Origin: SHLQ01 sp964610745 | Lineage (GTDB): Bacteria > Actinomycetota > Acidimicrobiia > Acidimicrobiales > SHLQ01 | Length of the DNA stretch: 64,000 bases | Assembly: GCA_964610745.1 (NCBI GenBank) | Contig: CAZSYL010000014.1 | Span: forward strand, 6,959 to 70,958 | Reading direction: 5' to 3' | Shown here: piece after piece, positions 34,308 through 43,173 of the stretch | How the letters are laid out: every line of letters starts with the position of its first letter | Position numbering within the stretch: the stretch's first letter is position 1 | Notes under the pieces: generated by a model | The model's database searches: none | Seen by the model: only the letters and a program-made list of their open reading frames with translations | What the model was told of the DNA's origin: nothing | Program-made: the position numbers and the translations under genes

Positions 34308-34688
34308 CTAGCCGATCGAACGGAGATCGACGACGAAGATGAGGGTTTCGTTTGGGGCGATGACACCGCCGGCGCCCGACGGTCCGTATGCCATGTTGGG
34401 CGGGATGGTCAGGCGGCGCCGTCCGCCGACCTTCATGCCCTGCACTCCTTGATCCCAACCTGGGATGACTTGACCGCCCCCGAGGCCGAAGCTGAAGTGC
34501 TGGCCCCGGTTCCACGAGGCATCGAACTCGCGGCCGTTTGACCAGCTGATTCCGGCGTAGTCGACCGAGACCGACACACCAGCGGTTGCCTCGGCGCCGT
34601 CGCCCTCGATGAGGTCCTCGATGACGAGATCCGTTGGCGGTTCTCCCTTGGGGACGGTGATGACGGGCTTTTCGTTGGTGTCTTCCAT
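34308..34688 (-). CDS. FKBP-type peptidyl-prolyl isomerase
   Basis: This 126-residue single-domain FKBP is cytoplasmic. Core motifs are VSVDYAGISWSNGREFDASWNRGQHFSFGLGGGQVIPGWDQGVQGMKVGGRRRLTIPPNMAYG, then the closing strand LIFVVDL. It catalyses cis-trans isomerisation of prolyl bonds. The ATG at 34688 gives the normal length; an upstream start at 34799 would add unrelated residues. It is divergent from the MazG-like gene. Confidence 0.94.
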   Translation of the reverse strand: MEDTNEKPVITVPKGEPPTDLVIEDLIEGDGAEATAGVSVSVDYAGISWSNGREFDASWNRGQHFSFGLGGGQVIPGWDQGVQGMKVGGRRRLTIPPNMAYGPSGAGGVIAPNETLIFVVDLRSIG

Positions 34689-34774
34689 GTGTGAAAGCCT
34701 ACGGCGATATCCAAGGGGGCCACATCCATCGAATGGAGCGATGTCGATCATCGTTGGCCCAGTACTCTTCAGAA

Positions 34775-35026
34775 ATGCAGCTCGATGAAGTCCAGACACT
34801 GATGGAAGATCTTTACGGCGAGCAGGACCGGGAACGAGGCATGCCGGCGACTGTGGCCTGGCTATGCGAAGAACTTGGCGAACTCGCTCAAGCAGCGCGT
34901 AAAGGTACTAAGGAACAGCAGCTGCATGAGCTCGGCGATGTACTTGCCTGGCTTGCGTCGCTCGCCAATCAGCTCGACTTGAGTCTCGACGATGCAATGG
35001 CTCGGTATCGGGAGAACCCGCCTTGA
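34775..35026 (+). CDS. MazG-like nucleotide pyrophosphohydrolase
   Basis: This is an 83-residue protein. The metal-binding pattern EELGEL...HELGDVLAWLASLAN (EExxE then ExxD, 27 residues apart) is that of MazG/DUF4406-like all-alpha NTP pyrophosphatases, which hydrolyse house-cleaning nucleotides to the monophosphate. Its 3' end overlaps the convergent DUF2236 gene by 58 bp. Confidence 0.85.
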   Translation: MQLDEVQTLMEDLYGEQDRERGMPATVAWLCEELGELAQAARKGTKEQQLHELGDVLAWLASLANQLDLSLDDAMARYRENPP

Positions 35027-35913
35027 GTCGATCGGGAAGCCCGGACCTCAACGATTTCTGGGGGTGGGGTCATGATCCAACCAAGCGTTCCCATGAGCGT
35101 CTTTGCCGAGGGTGCGACCAGTGCATCGCTGACGATTGGGATGCGTGGTGGGATCCACAGTTTGCGTCGCGCCCATGACGGCAAGAGGTTGATCGCTGCG
35201 GTCAGAATGATCGAATAAGGGATCTGCGCGGCGATTTTGTTCGGTGGAAAGAGAATCCAACGAACGGCCTCGCGGGCCTGCTTTTCGTACTCGAGCTCGG
35301 GGAGATACGACCGCAGTCGGACGTCGAGCTCGGCGACAGATCGAGGGGCACCTACAACACCCATGGCTTCGCCGACCCTCGCCATCTCGTCAACGTACTG
35401 ATCGGCTTCGGCATCGGAGATCTGCACCTGGCCATAGCGGCGATAGCCGCGTAAAAACCCGTCGACCTCCGTGCAGTGCACCCAGGCCAGGTTGTGTGGG
35501 TCGTTGGCTTCGTACGGAATGCCGGCGGGGGTCGTCCCGGTCACGCGGCTGTGCACCTTGGTGATTGCCTTCACTATTCGCTCGGCTTCAGCAGCGCTAC
35601 CGAATGTCGTGGTGCCCACGAAGTTCGAGGTGCGATGGAGGCGTCCGTACGGATCCTCTGCGTAGTTGGAGTGGTCGGCGACTCCAGCCATGGTCGGCGG
35701 GTGAAGCGTCTGAACCAGCAGTGATGACACCCCGCCGATCATCATTGACCAATCGGAATGGACGAGCCATGTCACGCTGTCGGGTCCAAACCAGCTGTCG
35801 TCAGCTGCGCGACGCCCTGTGCCCGCGGCCCGCGTACCGGTGATGTACTGCGAGACGGTGCGTTGAAGCTCTCGTCGGATTCCTTCGATCGGCGTCAGTT
35901 GATCCGTTGCCAT
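34969..35913 (-). CDS. DUF2236 (MpaB/latex-clearing-protein-like) oxygenase
   Basis: This is a 314-residue protein. Typical family segments are DSVTWLVHSDWSMMIGGVSSLLVQTLHPPTMAGVADHS, YGRLHRTSNFV and NDPHNLAWVHCTEVDGFL, with the conserved His residues proposed to bind heme in this family. Actinobacterial members are mostly uncharacterised. Two are the rubber oxygenase Lcp and the mycophenolic-acid enzyme MpaB. The ATG at 35913 was chosen for its match to the family start. Confidence 0.85.
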   Translation of the reverse strand: MATDQLTPIEGIRRELQRTVSQYITGTRAAGTGRRAADDSWFGPDSVTWLVHSDWSMMIGGVSSLLVQTLHPPTMAGVADHSNYAEDPYGRLHRTSNFVGTTTFGSAAEAERIVKAITKVHSRVTGTTPAGIPYEANDPHNLAWVHCTEVDGFLRGYRRYGQVQISDAEADQYVDEMARVGEAMGVVGAPRSVAELDVRLRSYLPELEYEKQAREAVRWILFPPNKIAAQIPYSIILTAAINLLPSWARRKLWIPPRIPIVSDALVAPSAKTLMGTLGWIMTPPPEIVEVRASRSTQGGFSRYRAIASSRLKSS

Positions 35914-35966
35914 GTGTTCATGGTACGGGCTGGAACGCCCCAGGGGATGACGCGACCGAAGCTTGG

Positions 35967-37415
35967 CTAGGACGGACGTTGGCGGTCGAGAAAGCGATAC
36001 ACGTCGACGAGGTCGACGCCGGGGAACGGAGTGAACTCCCGGCTCGATGGAGGCAATGCTGTGAGCACATGACTGCGCTGGGCCGCTGACGGCCAGGCCG
36101 TGTCTTCCCAACGTGAGACGAGCTCAGGGTCCGGGGTCATTCTCGACGAACGCGCGTCGAGCTTGCGGATGGTGTCGCCGCCTCGGAAGTGGGAGGCCAG
36201 TTTCGAGGTGGTTCCGACACTCACGGCATACGGGTTCGTCGATGCGTCTTCGATGTAGGTCGCGCACCACCAGTCACCTTTGTCGGTGACGGTGTGCTGG
36301 TAGTGCATCATGAAGTTCTTTGACGCTTGCCAGGCTTGACGGACGCCCCAGTGTCTCGAAACTCGCATTCCCTCCACCGTGCCATCGGAGTCATGGGGGT
36401 AGTCGATTCCGTCGTTCTCATAGGCTTTGGAAACAACCCCCTCGGGGTCGCAGCGCAAGAAGTGGACCGGCATATCGAGGTGCTCGGTTGCAAGGTTGGT
36501 GAAGCGGTGAGCGGCCATCTCATAGGACGCGTAGAACGACTCCTTCAGATCTTCGATCGAGAGCTGCTTTTCGTTGTAGCTGCGGCGCAGGAGGTCGATC
36601 GCCGGCGCTTCGGGAATGAGCGCGGCGGCGGCGAAGTAGTTCGACTCGACCCGCTGGCGAAGGTAGTCGGCGAAGTCCCTCGTCGCTGAATGATCAAGGG
36701 CGTAGTGGCCAAGGGTTTGTAAGACGACCGAGCGCGCTGAGCGGAGGTCCACCTCTTCTCGAAGGGGGATATAGATGATTCGATTTCGCTGATCGGTCAC
36801 CGAGCGAGCCGAGCTGGGCATACCTCGGGCACGTTCGACCCGGAAGCCGAAGTGCGCTGCGAGGTCGGTTATGTGCCGTTCTGATAGCGGACCTAGTCCC
36901 GGGTAGTTGATTGCCTCGAGTGCTCGTGCCACGACCTCCTCGATGTGAGCAAAGTAGTTGTTGCGCTCGCGCATCTCGAGGCGGAGTTCGGCATTGGCCA
37001 GTCGTGCTTTGTCTTCGGTCCGTAGCGTGCGCCCGTGGCTCGCGGATGGAACCGCATCCCAGAGGGCTACGAGGTGTTCGAGTACTTCATCGCTCAGCTT
37101 TGCGTTCGGTTTCAGCACAGGCAGTCCAAGGTCCTGGTAGCCGGGGTCGTTTTGGGCTTGGGCAAGTTTGAGTTCGAGTTCGGCGCGCCGGTTGGGCGGT
37201 GTGCTGTCCACCAGGTCCGCCACCGAGACATCGAGCGCCTCGCCGATGGTGCGCAGGAGCCCAATCTTGGGCTCGATCCGACCGTTTTCGAGCTGGGAGA
37301 GATAGGGGACGGGCTTCTCCACCATCGCGCTGAGCTCGGCGAGCGTGAGTTTGCTGAGCTTGCGAAAGTGGCGAATGCGGTGTCCCAGAACGCTGAGATC
37401 GAGCTCGTCGGCCAT
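35967..37415 (-). CDS. RamB-family regulator of acetate/propionate metabolism
   Basis: This is a 482-residue protein. An XRE helix-turn-helix lies at residues 8-60 (LGHRIRHFRKLSKLTLAELSAMVEKPVPYLSQLENG). A degenerate IrrE/ImmA-like domain (LQTLGHYALDH instead of HExxH) and a DUF2083 zinc-finger-like C-terminal domain follow. This layout is that of RamB and MccR regulators, which control glyoxylate-bypass and methylcitrate genes in response to acyl-CoA metabolites. GGGAGC precedes the ATG at 37415. It is divergent from a malate-synthase-derived gene, which supports the assignment. Confidence 0.88.
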   Translation of the reverse strand: MADELDLSVLGHRIRHFRKLSKLTLAELSAMVEKPVPYLSQLENGRIEPKIGLLRTIGEALDVSVADLVDSTPPNRRAELELKLAQAQNDPGYQDLGLPVLKPNAKLSDEVLEHLVALWDAVPSASHGRTLRTEDKARLANAELRLEMRERNNYFAHIEEVVARALEAINYPGLGPLSERHITDLAAHFGFRVERARGMPSSARSVTDQRNRIIYIPLREEVDLRSARSVVLQTLGHYALDHSATRDFADYLRQRVESNYFAAAALIPEAPAIDLLRRSYNEKQLSIEDLKESFYASYEMAAHRFTNLATEHLDMPVHFLRCDPEGVVSKAYENDGIDYPHDSDGTVEGMRVSRHWGVRQAWQASKNFMMHYQHTVTDKGDWWCATYIEDASTNPYAVSVGTTSKLASHFRGGDTIRKLDARSSRMTPDPELVSRWEDTAWPSAAQRSHVLTALPPSSREFTPFPGVDLVDVYRFLDRQRPS

Positions 37416-37545
37416 GGATCTGCTCCCTTGAGATTGCAACTTTTATCATTTTTACCTCAGTCGCCGATATTTGGCCACTTTTTGGTTGAATCCGCGCTAG
37501 TGAAACCCAAAAATCCACCGAATCATGGGAGGCAGGAAGTTACCG

Positions 37546-37614
37546 ATGCGTCACTTTCTCTCGACAGCTCCCTGCACCGCTGCTGGCGGTTCGGGCACGG
37601 CAAGAAGGTTCTGA
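37546..37614 (+). CDS. Possible 22-residue leader peptide
   Basis: A small frame begins MRHFLSTAPCTAAGG after a good ribosome-binding site (AGGAAG, 6 nt before the ATG) and ends 3 bp before the next gene's ATG (TGA-ACC-ATG). Such spacing suggests translational coupling. No attenuator hairpin is obvious. It may be only chance. Confidence 0.35.
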   Translation: MRHFLSTAPCTAAGGSGTARRF

Positions 37615-37617
37615 ACC

Positions 37618-38283
37618 ATGAACTCCCCCTCAACCCCTCGCACCTCACGTGCTTGCGCTCCGGTGGTCGATGTTGTCTTCCCAACATCGGAGGAGCGCTT
37701 GGAGGATCTCTTCGATCCGCGGACCCGAAAGTTGATCGGTGCGTTGCATCGTCGCTTCTGGGATCGGCGCCGGACCATGATTCACGAGCGTGCCGTGGCA
37801 GGTGGCCACGCCAGCACCGAGCTTCGAAACGTCTCCTTGCTCGAACCCAACCACAGCTTTGGCGAAGTTGTGGTCGACGTTCGCGACGGTGCGCTTACGT
37901 GGGAGGACCGACTCGATCAGTTCGACGCGTTGCGTGCAGCGATCAGGGCCGACCACGTCGGCGACCAGCTTCCGGTCGTCCGACTTCGTGGCTGGGTTGA
38001 AACCGAGGCGGGGGTGCTTGTCGACGGTCGTGCTGTCCCGGGTTGTGTTGTCGATGTCGCTGTCGCCCTGAGCCAGGCAGCAGATCGAATGCGCGACGGC
38101 GAGAACGTGTTTGTCTTTGAGCTACCTGAATCTGGCGATCAACGTGAGGTGACTCTCTGGGCAGACCTGTTGTGCCTTGCTGGTGACCGGACTGGTTTGG
38201 AGCGTGGATCGATTCTCGTCAGCGCATTGACCAACACCCGTCGAAGCATCCACCAGGCCGATACTGACGTTGCGGTCGCCTAA
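37618..38283 (+). CDS. Truncated malate synthase A homologue
   Basis: This is a 221-residue protein. Residues 30-55 (LFDPRTRKLIGALHRRFWDRRR) match the N-terminal helical part of malate synthase A. Residues 90-200 match its early barrel: LTWEDRLDQFDALRAAI, RLRGWVETEAGVLVDGRAVPG, FVFELPES, then LERGSILVSALTNT, where MS-A has LPRGTIKATLLIETL. The catalytic Glu of IETL is replaced by Asn, about 40 internal residues are missing, and everything beyond (over 300 residues) is absent. It cannot be an active synthase. The open frame and good start suggest a retained, repurposed fragment. RamB, a regulator of malate synthase genes, is divergent from it. Confidence 0.7.
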   Translation: MNSPSTPRTSRACAPVVDVVFPTSEERLEDLFDPRTRKLIGALHRRFWDRRRTMIHERAVAGGHASTELRNVSLLEPNHSFGEVVVDVRDGALTWEDRLDQFDALRAAIRADHVGDQLPVVRLRGWVETEAGVLVDGRAVPGCVVDVAVALSQAADRMRDGENVFVFELPESGDQREVTLWADLLCLAGDRTGLERGSILVSALTNTRRSIHQADTDVAVA

Positions 38284-38335
38284 ACAACCGTCTTCGGCCC
38301 TGTTGGTTGTGGGCATCTTCGGATACAACTGAGAT

Positions 38336-39028
38336 ATGGCGTTTGTAAAGTACGACCGGCGAACCGAGGAGAAGGCCACCGACCTGCACACGCTTGGACA
38401 GGTTGCTCGTACCTACTTTGGGCATCGGTCGCCCCACGTCATCCTCACTGGGTTGAGCATTGCTTTGGTGGTGCGAGTGCTCGTTGGTGGCTATGACATT
38501 GCGGATCTGGTCGTTTTGGCGGTGACCATTTCGATGGTCGGCGCAGTGGAGTGGTTTATCCACCTCTTCTTGCTGCACGCACCCACCGATTCGCTACGTA
38601 TGACGAAGTTCAAGACCGGTGCTGGTCACCGTGAGCATCATCTCGACCCGGACAACATTGGATGGCTAATGCTCGGTCCTCCCGACGCGGCAGTCTTTCT
38701 CGTCATGCTCCTCGCGTGGAACGCGACGTGGCCATTGCTTGTGGCTTGGGCTCTCGGGGCGTCGCTGCTCAGTACGTATCTGACCGCGGTCGTTGCCTCC
38801 TACGTCATGCTTGCGCACTACGAGTGGACCCACCTGCTCGTACACACTCGATATCGCCCCAAGGTTGGTTACTACCGGCGACTGGTCACCCATCACCGTC
38901 TCCATCACTATCGCAATGAGCACAATTGGCTGGGTGTTACCTCGCGGGTTGGAGACAGGGCACTGGGAACGCTGCCGGCGTCGAAGTCTGATGTGCCGTT
39001 ATCGGACACCGCACGCACCCTCTCCTGA
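38336..39028 (+). CDS. Fatty-acid hydroxylase/sterol desaturase-family membrane protein
   Basis: This 230-residue di-iron membrane enzyme has His clusters in order: EWFIHLFLLH, GHREHHLDPDN, HYEWTHLLVH and HHRLHHYRNEHNW. Several membrane helices lie between them (VILTGLSIALVVRVL, AVFLVMLLAWNATWPLLVAW, LLSTYLTAVVASYVML). It would hydroxylate or desaturate a lipid or carotenoid. The substrate is unknown. Confidence 0.88.
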   Translation: MAFVKYDRRTEEKATDLHTLGQVARTYFGHRSPHVILTGLSIALVVRVLVGGYDIADLVVLAVTISMVGAVEWFIHLFLLHAPTDSLRMTKFKTGAGHREHHLDPDNIGWLMLGPPDAAVFLVMLLAWNATWPLLVAWALGASLLSTYLTAVVASYVMLAHYEWTHLLVHTRYRPKVGYYRRLVTHHRLHHYRNEHNWLGVTSRVGDRALGTLPASKSDVPLSDTARTLS

Positions 39029-39089
39029 TTCTTGCTGAGCGATCGCGCAATTCCGAACGTCAGCCGGTCACGGTCCCTAGTCTGAACAC

Positions 39090-40790
39090 GTGAGTGACGA
39101 TCCAGTATCAACAGACTTTGTCCGCGAGAAGATCCGGGCAGACAATGCCTCGGGCAAGTACGGCCAGCGCGTGCAGACGCGGTTCCCGCCCGAACCAAAC
39201 GGTTACCTGCACATTGGTCATGCGAAGTCCATCTGTCTGAACTTTGGCATCGCCGAAGATTTCGACGGTAGCTCCAAGCTCCGCTTCGACGACACGAACC
39301 CCGAGACCGAGGATCAGGACTACGTCGATGGGATCATCGAAGATGTTCGCTGGCTCGGTTTCGAACCCGACGACATCATCTACGCGTCGGACTATTTCGA
39401 GCAGCTCTACGACTGGGCGATGGAGCTCATCGAACGCGGTCTTGCCTACGTCGATGACCAAGACGCCGACACCATCTCGGAACAGCGGGGCGGCTTCACG
39501 ACTCCCGGTGTGAACAGCCCCTTCCGCGATCGATCCGTCGAGGAGAACGCGGCTCTGTTCGCTGGCATGCGCAACGGCGAGTTCGCCGATGGTGAGAAGG
39601 TGCTTCGCGCGAAAATCGATATGAACCACGAGAACATGCAGATGCGTGACCCGGTTATGTATCGCATTCGCCGCGAACACCACGTGCGCACCGGCACCGA
39701 TTGGATCATCTTCCCAACCTATGACTGGGCACATGGACAGAGCGACGCGATCGAAGGCGTAACCCACAGCATCTGCACGCTCGAATTCGACAGCCATCGT
39801 CCCCTGTACGACTGGTTCCTCGAACAGCTCGACCTGCCGCGAGAAAAGCCCGAGCAGACAGAGTTTGCGCGCCTCAACCTCACCCACACAGTGACGTCGA
39901 AGCGAAAGCTCAAGACCCTCGTCGATGATGGCATTGTCGATGGTTGGGACGACCCTCGCATGCCAACCATTCGAGGCTTTCGTCGCCGTGGTTATCCAGC
40001 GTCGGCCATTCGTGCATTCATGGACCACATCGGTGTGTCAAAGGCGAACAGCACCCACGACATCGAGTTGCTCGAGTCGTTCATCCGCACCGAACTCAAC
40101 GCCACTGCTCTGCGACGGATGGCGGTGCTACGCCCAATCAAGGTGATCATTACGAACTGGCCCGAAGGCCAGGTCGACATGCGCGAGGCAATCAACAATC
40201 CCGAGGACCCCGACGCCGGTACTCGACAGGTGCCCTTCAGCGGTGAGTTGTGGATCGAGCAAGATGACTTCAAGCTCGAACCTCCACCCAAGTACTTCCG
40301 GCTCACGATCGGTCGCGAGGTTCGGCTTCGGGCCGGCTATTTCATCACGGCCACGAATGCGGTGACCAACGATGCTGGCGAGGTCGTCGAGGTGCATTGC
40401 ACCTATGACCCCGAAACGGCGGGCGGCCAGGCGCCGGATGGTCGCAAGGTCAAGGCAACGATCCACTGGGTCTCGGCTGACACGGCTATAGATGCGACCG
40501 TGAACCTGTACGAGCGACTCTTCACCGACCCGCACCCGGGCAGCGGTGACACCGACATCATGGACAGTCTCAATCCGAACTCTCGTGAGGTCGTTCAGGC
40601 CAAGCTCGAACCCGCGCTCGCGGAGGTCAACCCAGGCGAGGTCGTGCAGTTCGAACGGCTTGGATACTTCGCCGCAGATCTCGATGACCCGACCGTGTTC
40701 CATCGAACGGTGGGACTTCGCGATGAGTGGGCCAACATCCAGAAGCGTCAGCAAAATCAGCAGAAGCAGAAGAACCAAAAGAAGAAGTAA
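39090..40790 (+). CDS. glnS: Glutaminyl-tRNA synthetase
   Basis: This 566-residue class I synthetase starts at a GTG. The HIGH motif is FPPEPNGYLHIGH (about residues 31-43), and the KMSKS-loop equivalent is TVTSKRKL near residue 268, followed by VDGWDDPRMPTIRGFRRRGY as in bacterial GlnRS. The C-terminal anticodon-binding beta barrels are present. The protein ends in a Gln/Lys-rich tail of about 20 residues. GlnRS rather than GluRS is indicated by the NHEN and RIRREHH segments. Most actinobacteria lack it and use amidation of Glu-tRNA. Confidence 0.94.
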   Translation: MSDDPVSTDFVREKIRADNASGKYGQRVQTRFPPEPNGYLHIGHAKSICLNFGIAEDFDGSSKLRFDDTNPETEDQDYVDGIIEDVRWLGFEPDDIIYASDYFEQLYDWAMELIERGLAYVDDQDADTISEQRGGFTTPGVNSPFRDRSVEENAALFAGMRNGEFADGEKVLRAKIDMNHENMQMRDPVMYRIRREHHVRTGTDWIIFPTYDWAHGQSDAIEGVTHSICTLEFDSHRPLYDWFLEQLDLPREKPEQTEFARLNLTHTVTSKRKLKTLVDDGIVDGWDDPRMPTIRGFRRRGYPASAIRAFMDHIGVSKANSTHDIELLESFIRTELNATALRRMAVLRPIKVIITNWPEGQVDMREAINNPEDPDAGTRQVPFSGELWIEQDDFKLEPPPKYFRLTIGREVRLRAGYFITATNAVTNDAGEVVEVHCTYDPETAGGQAPDGRKVKATIHWVSADTAIDATVNLYERLFTDPHPGSGDTDIMDSLNPNSREVVQAKLEPALAEVNPGEVVQFERLGYFAADLDDPTVFHRTVGLRDEWANIQKRQQNQQKQKNQKKK

Positions 40791-40820
40791 AGCGGGTCTT
40801 GCATTCGTATCCTTGAGGCC

Positions 40821-42137
40821 ATGATGCGGCAGCTGATCTGGAGTGAGATGACGAACGCCGAGAAGGCGTGGGTCTATCAACGCGGCACCGCTGCCGACTC
40901 GGCCGATGAGCTGCGTCCCGCCATTCGAACACTTGTCGAGGATGTGCGGGTGCGCGGCGATGAGGCGCTTCTCGACGCACTGGCCCGCTTCGACAAGGTC
41001 GAGATCGATGCGTCAGAACTCGCCGCAGGACATGACGAATTCGAGCGGGCGATCGCCGCGGTCGACGCGGATGTACACCGAGCGATCCGTCAGATGATCG
41101 CCAACATTCGGGCTTTCAACGAAGCGCTGCTCGAACGACGTCAGAGCTGGACGTCGGAGATCGGACCCGGACACACGATCGGCGAGAAGGTCGGGCCGGT
41201 TGCCAATGCCGCTCTGTTCTGCCCGAGCGGCAAGGCCAGCTACCCGTCGGTGCTTGCCCAGGTCGCTACTCCAGCTGTGGTCGCGGGCGTTCCTGAACTC
41301 TCGGTCATCGTGCCACCAGTCCCTGGCGGGCGCGGGGAGATCGACGCTGCGGTCCTTGTGGTCGCCCACGAGCTCGGTCTCGAACGGGTCTTCCGAGTGA
41401 ACGGACCCGCTGGCGTCGCTGCGGCGGCGTTTGGCACCGACACCATTGCACCGCACGGAATGGTGATCGGACCTGGCAGCCCACCGGTCGCCCTCGCTCA
41501 GCTCGAAGTTCGGGCCTACGGTATCGACACGGTCGTGCTCGGCCCTACCGAGTCGCTCGTCGTTGCTGACACGTCCGCCGATCCCGTGCTGCTCGCAGCC
41601 GATCTGCTCAACGAAGCCGAACACGGGACAGATTCGACTGTCGTGCTCGTCACCGCTGATCAGTCGGTAATCGATGCCGCGTCAGCCGAAATCGATCGCC
41701 AGGGCGCAGAGCTTCCGTCGGTGCGCCGCGAAGCTGCAGCATCCGCACTCGGAGTCAATGGGGGAGCGATTCTCGTCGAGTCACTCGACGAAGCAGTCGA
41801 GGTGGCGAATTGGTTTGCCGCTGAACACTGCCAGCTCGCCGTCGCCGATCCCTGGGCTACAGCCGAAGGTATTGAACACGCTGGCGAATTGCTGTTGGGG
41901 CAGAACGTTCCATTCTCCGTCGGAAACTTCACTCTTGGCGGACCAGCTGCTCTACCAACGGGGGGCTTTGCGAACCGCGCCGGGGGCATCACCGTCGAGA
42001 AGTTCCTCAAGGCTGGAGCGATCGGGCACCTCACAGCAGAGGCGCTCCAGGCGGTCGCCGACAGCACCATTGCGCTCTCAGAGCACGAAGGTTTCGACGC
42101 TCACGGCAATGCGATCCGAGTGCGAGGCCTCGGCTGA
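40821..42137 (+). CDS. Histidinol-dehydrogenase-family protein, probably not true HisD
   Basis: This 438-residue protein has the HisD fold: KVGPVANAALFCPSGKASYPS, the EHG segment and the catalytic Glu335-His336 pair (AAEHCQL). The zinc ligands of HisD (Gln, His, Asp, His) appear as Glu265, His268, Asn369 and His428, and the GxNHxLPT segment reads GGPAALPT. This pattern is seen in HisD-like dehydrogenases acting on other alcohols, such as sulfopropanediol dehydrogenase HpsN. No other histidine genes are near. The substrate is unknown. Confidence 0.8.
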   Translation: MMRQLIWSEMTNAEKAWVYQRGTAADSADELRPAIRTLVEDVRVRGDEALLDALARFDKVEIDASELAAGHDEFERAIAAVDADVHRAIRQMIANIRAFNEALLERRQSWTSEIGPGHTIGEKVGPVANAALFCPSGKASYPSVLAQVATPAVVAGVPELSVIVPPVPGGRGEIDAAVLVVAHELGLERVFRVNGPAGVAAAAFGTDTIAPHGMVIGPGSPPVALAQLEVRAYGIDTVVLGPTESLVVADTSADPVLLAADLLNEAEHGTDSTVVLVTADQSVIDAASAEIDRQGAELPSVRREAAASALGVNGGAILVESLDEAVEVANWFAAEHCQLAVADPWATAEGIEHAGELLLGQNVPFSVGNFTLGGPAALPTGGFANRAGGITVEKFLKAGAIGHLTAEALQAVADSTIALSEHEGFDAHGNAIRVRGLG

Positions 42138-42156
42138 GCTTTCGACTCTCGAACTC

Positions 42157-42378
42157 CTAGGGCCGGCGGGCCCTCGCGGCCTTCTTCTTTTCTTTTCGTT
42201 CGACCGATCGCTCCCACTTCCGTTGACGGCTCCGGCAGGCTTTTCTGCAGAACTGATGGTTTGTGGTCTTGGCTTCAAACAGCAGCTCACAGCGCCAGTA
42301 GCCGCAGACCTGCAGCTTGTTGGGATCGAGGTCGTCGTCCCAATCGTCGGGGAGGTCAGAAGCGAGGGGCTCGAGCAT
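42157..42378 (-). CDS. Small zinc-finger-like basic protein
   Basis: This is a 73-residue protein starting MLEPLASDLPDDWDDD. It has Cys residues at CGYWRCELLF and NHQFCRKACRSRQRKWE (a C-x5-C ... H-x2-C-x3-C pattern resembling CGNR-type zinc fingers) and a very basic tail. Its ATG overlaps the stop of the alpha/beta hydrolase gene (TGATG), showing coupling. A start at 42402 is possible. It is likely nucleic-acid binding. Confidence 0.65.
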   Translation of the reverse strand: MLEPLASDLPDDWDDDLDPNKLQVCGYWRCELLFEAKTTNHQFCRKACRSRQRKWERSVERKEKKKAARARRP

Positions 42379-43118
42379 CAGCTGACCACTCTGTCGAGCC
42401 ATGAATCGATCTTGCGCCAAACATCGTGAGACGGGTCGATGATCTGATAGTGGTCCACGTTCTTCGGGTCGAGCAGAGTCACCTCGTCTCCTGAGAGGTG
42501 GGCAGTTTCGATGTACTCGGGAACCATCTCAAACGGTACGTCTTCGTCCGCTCGGCCGTGTACCAGGAGTTGCGGGATGCCGAGCGGCAGAAGGTGCAGG
42601 GGCGAGGCAGTCGCATAGAGATCGGGACGCTCAGATGCCGTGTGATCGAACAGGGCTGCGGTTGCATGGTTGCTGAGTTCGAGTCCGTCAGCAAGGAACA
42701 GGTCAGAGACCGGTGCGAGCGCCACGACGGCGTCAAGGGGAGTGCTCGGTTGAGCAGCAGCCCACAGCGCGAGTTGGCCGCCAGCGCTGTGGCCGAGCGC
42801 GATCATTGGCTCATCGTGGTCGTCGAGCAGCGCAACCGCGTCGAGCACGTCGCTGGACATCTCGTGCCATACACCCGGCCCATCAGGTTCGACCCGGCGA
42901 TACTCGATGTTTGCAACCGTCCAGCCGTTGGTAACGAGATGGGTTGCTATTGGTTCGTTTAGTTCGAGTCCGTACTTCTGGCGCCAGTATCCGCCGTGAA
43001 CCGAGACGACCGTGCCGCGCCCATTGCTGCTAGCTGCACTCGGTTGGTACAGGTCGAGGAACTGCGAAGCATGTTCGCCATAACTTCGTCTTTCCACAAG
43101 CGGGGGGTTGGGCACCAT
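42378..43118 (-). CDS. Alpha/beta hydrolase (kynurenine-formamidase-like)
   Basis: This 246-residue protein has the oxyanion motif VSVHGGYWRQKYG, the nucleophile elbow LGHSAGGQLAL, an Asp in HGRADEDVPFEM and the final His region VDHYQII. HGG(F/Y)W followed by GHSAGG is typical of arylformamidase-like esterases. No other tryptophan-degradation genes are adjacent. The reaction could be another small-ester hydrolysis. Confidence 0.85.
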   Translation of the reverse strand: MVPNPPLVERRSYGEHASQFLDLYQPSAASSNGRGTVVSVHGGYWRQKYGLELNEPIATHLVTNGWTVANIEYRRVEPDGPGVWHEMSSDVLDAVALLDDHDEPMIALGHSAGGQLALWAAAQPSTPLDAVVALAPVSDLFLADGLELSNHATAALFDHTASERPDLYATASPLHLLPLGIPQLLVHGRADEDVPFEMVPEYIETAHLSGDEVTLLDPKNVDHYQIIDPSHDVWRKIDSWLDRVVS

Positions 43119-43173
43119 CGAATCCTAGATTCCCGACGGCTCGAAGACGGTGAAGGCACACCTACCGGCGCGG

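Noticed and set aside
37035..38000. A 321-residue plus-strand frame overlapping RamB and the malate-synthase-like gene.
   Set aside because: It is antisense to RamB and out of frame with the malate-synthase-like protein, both of which have clear family similarity.
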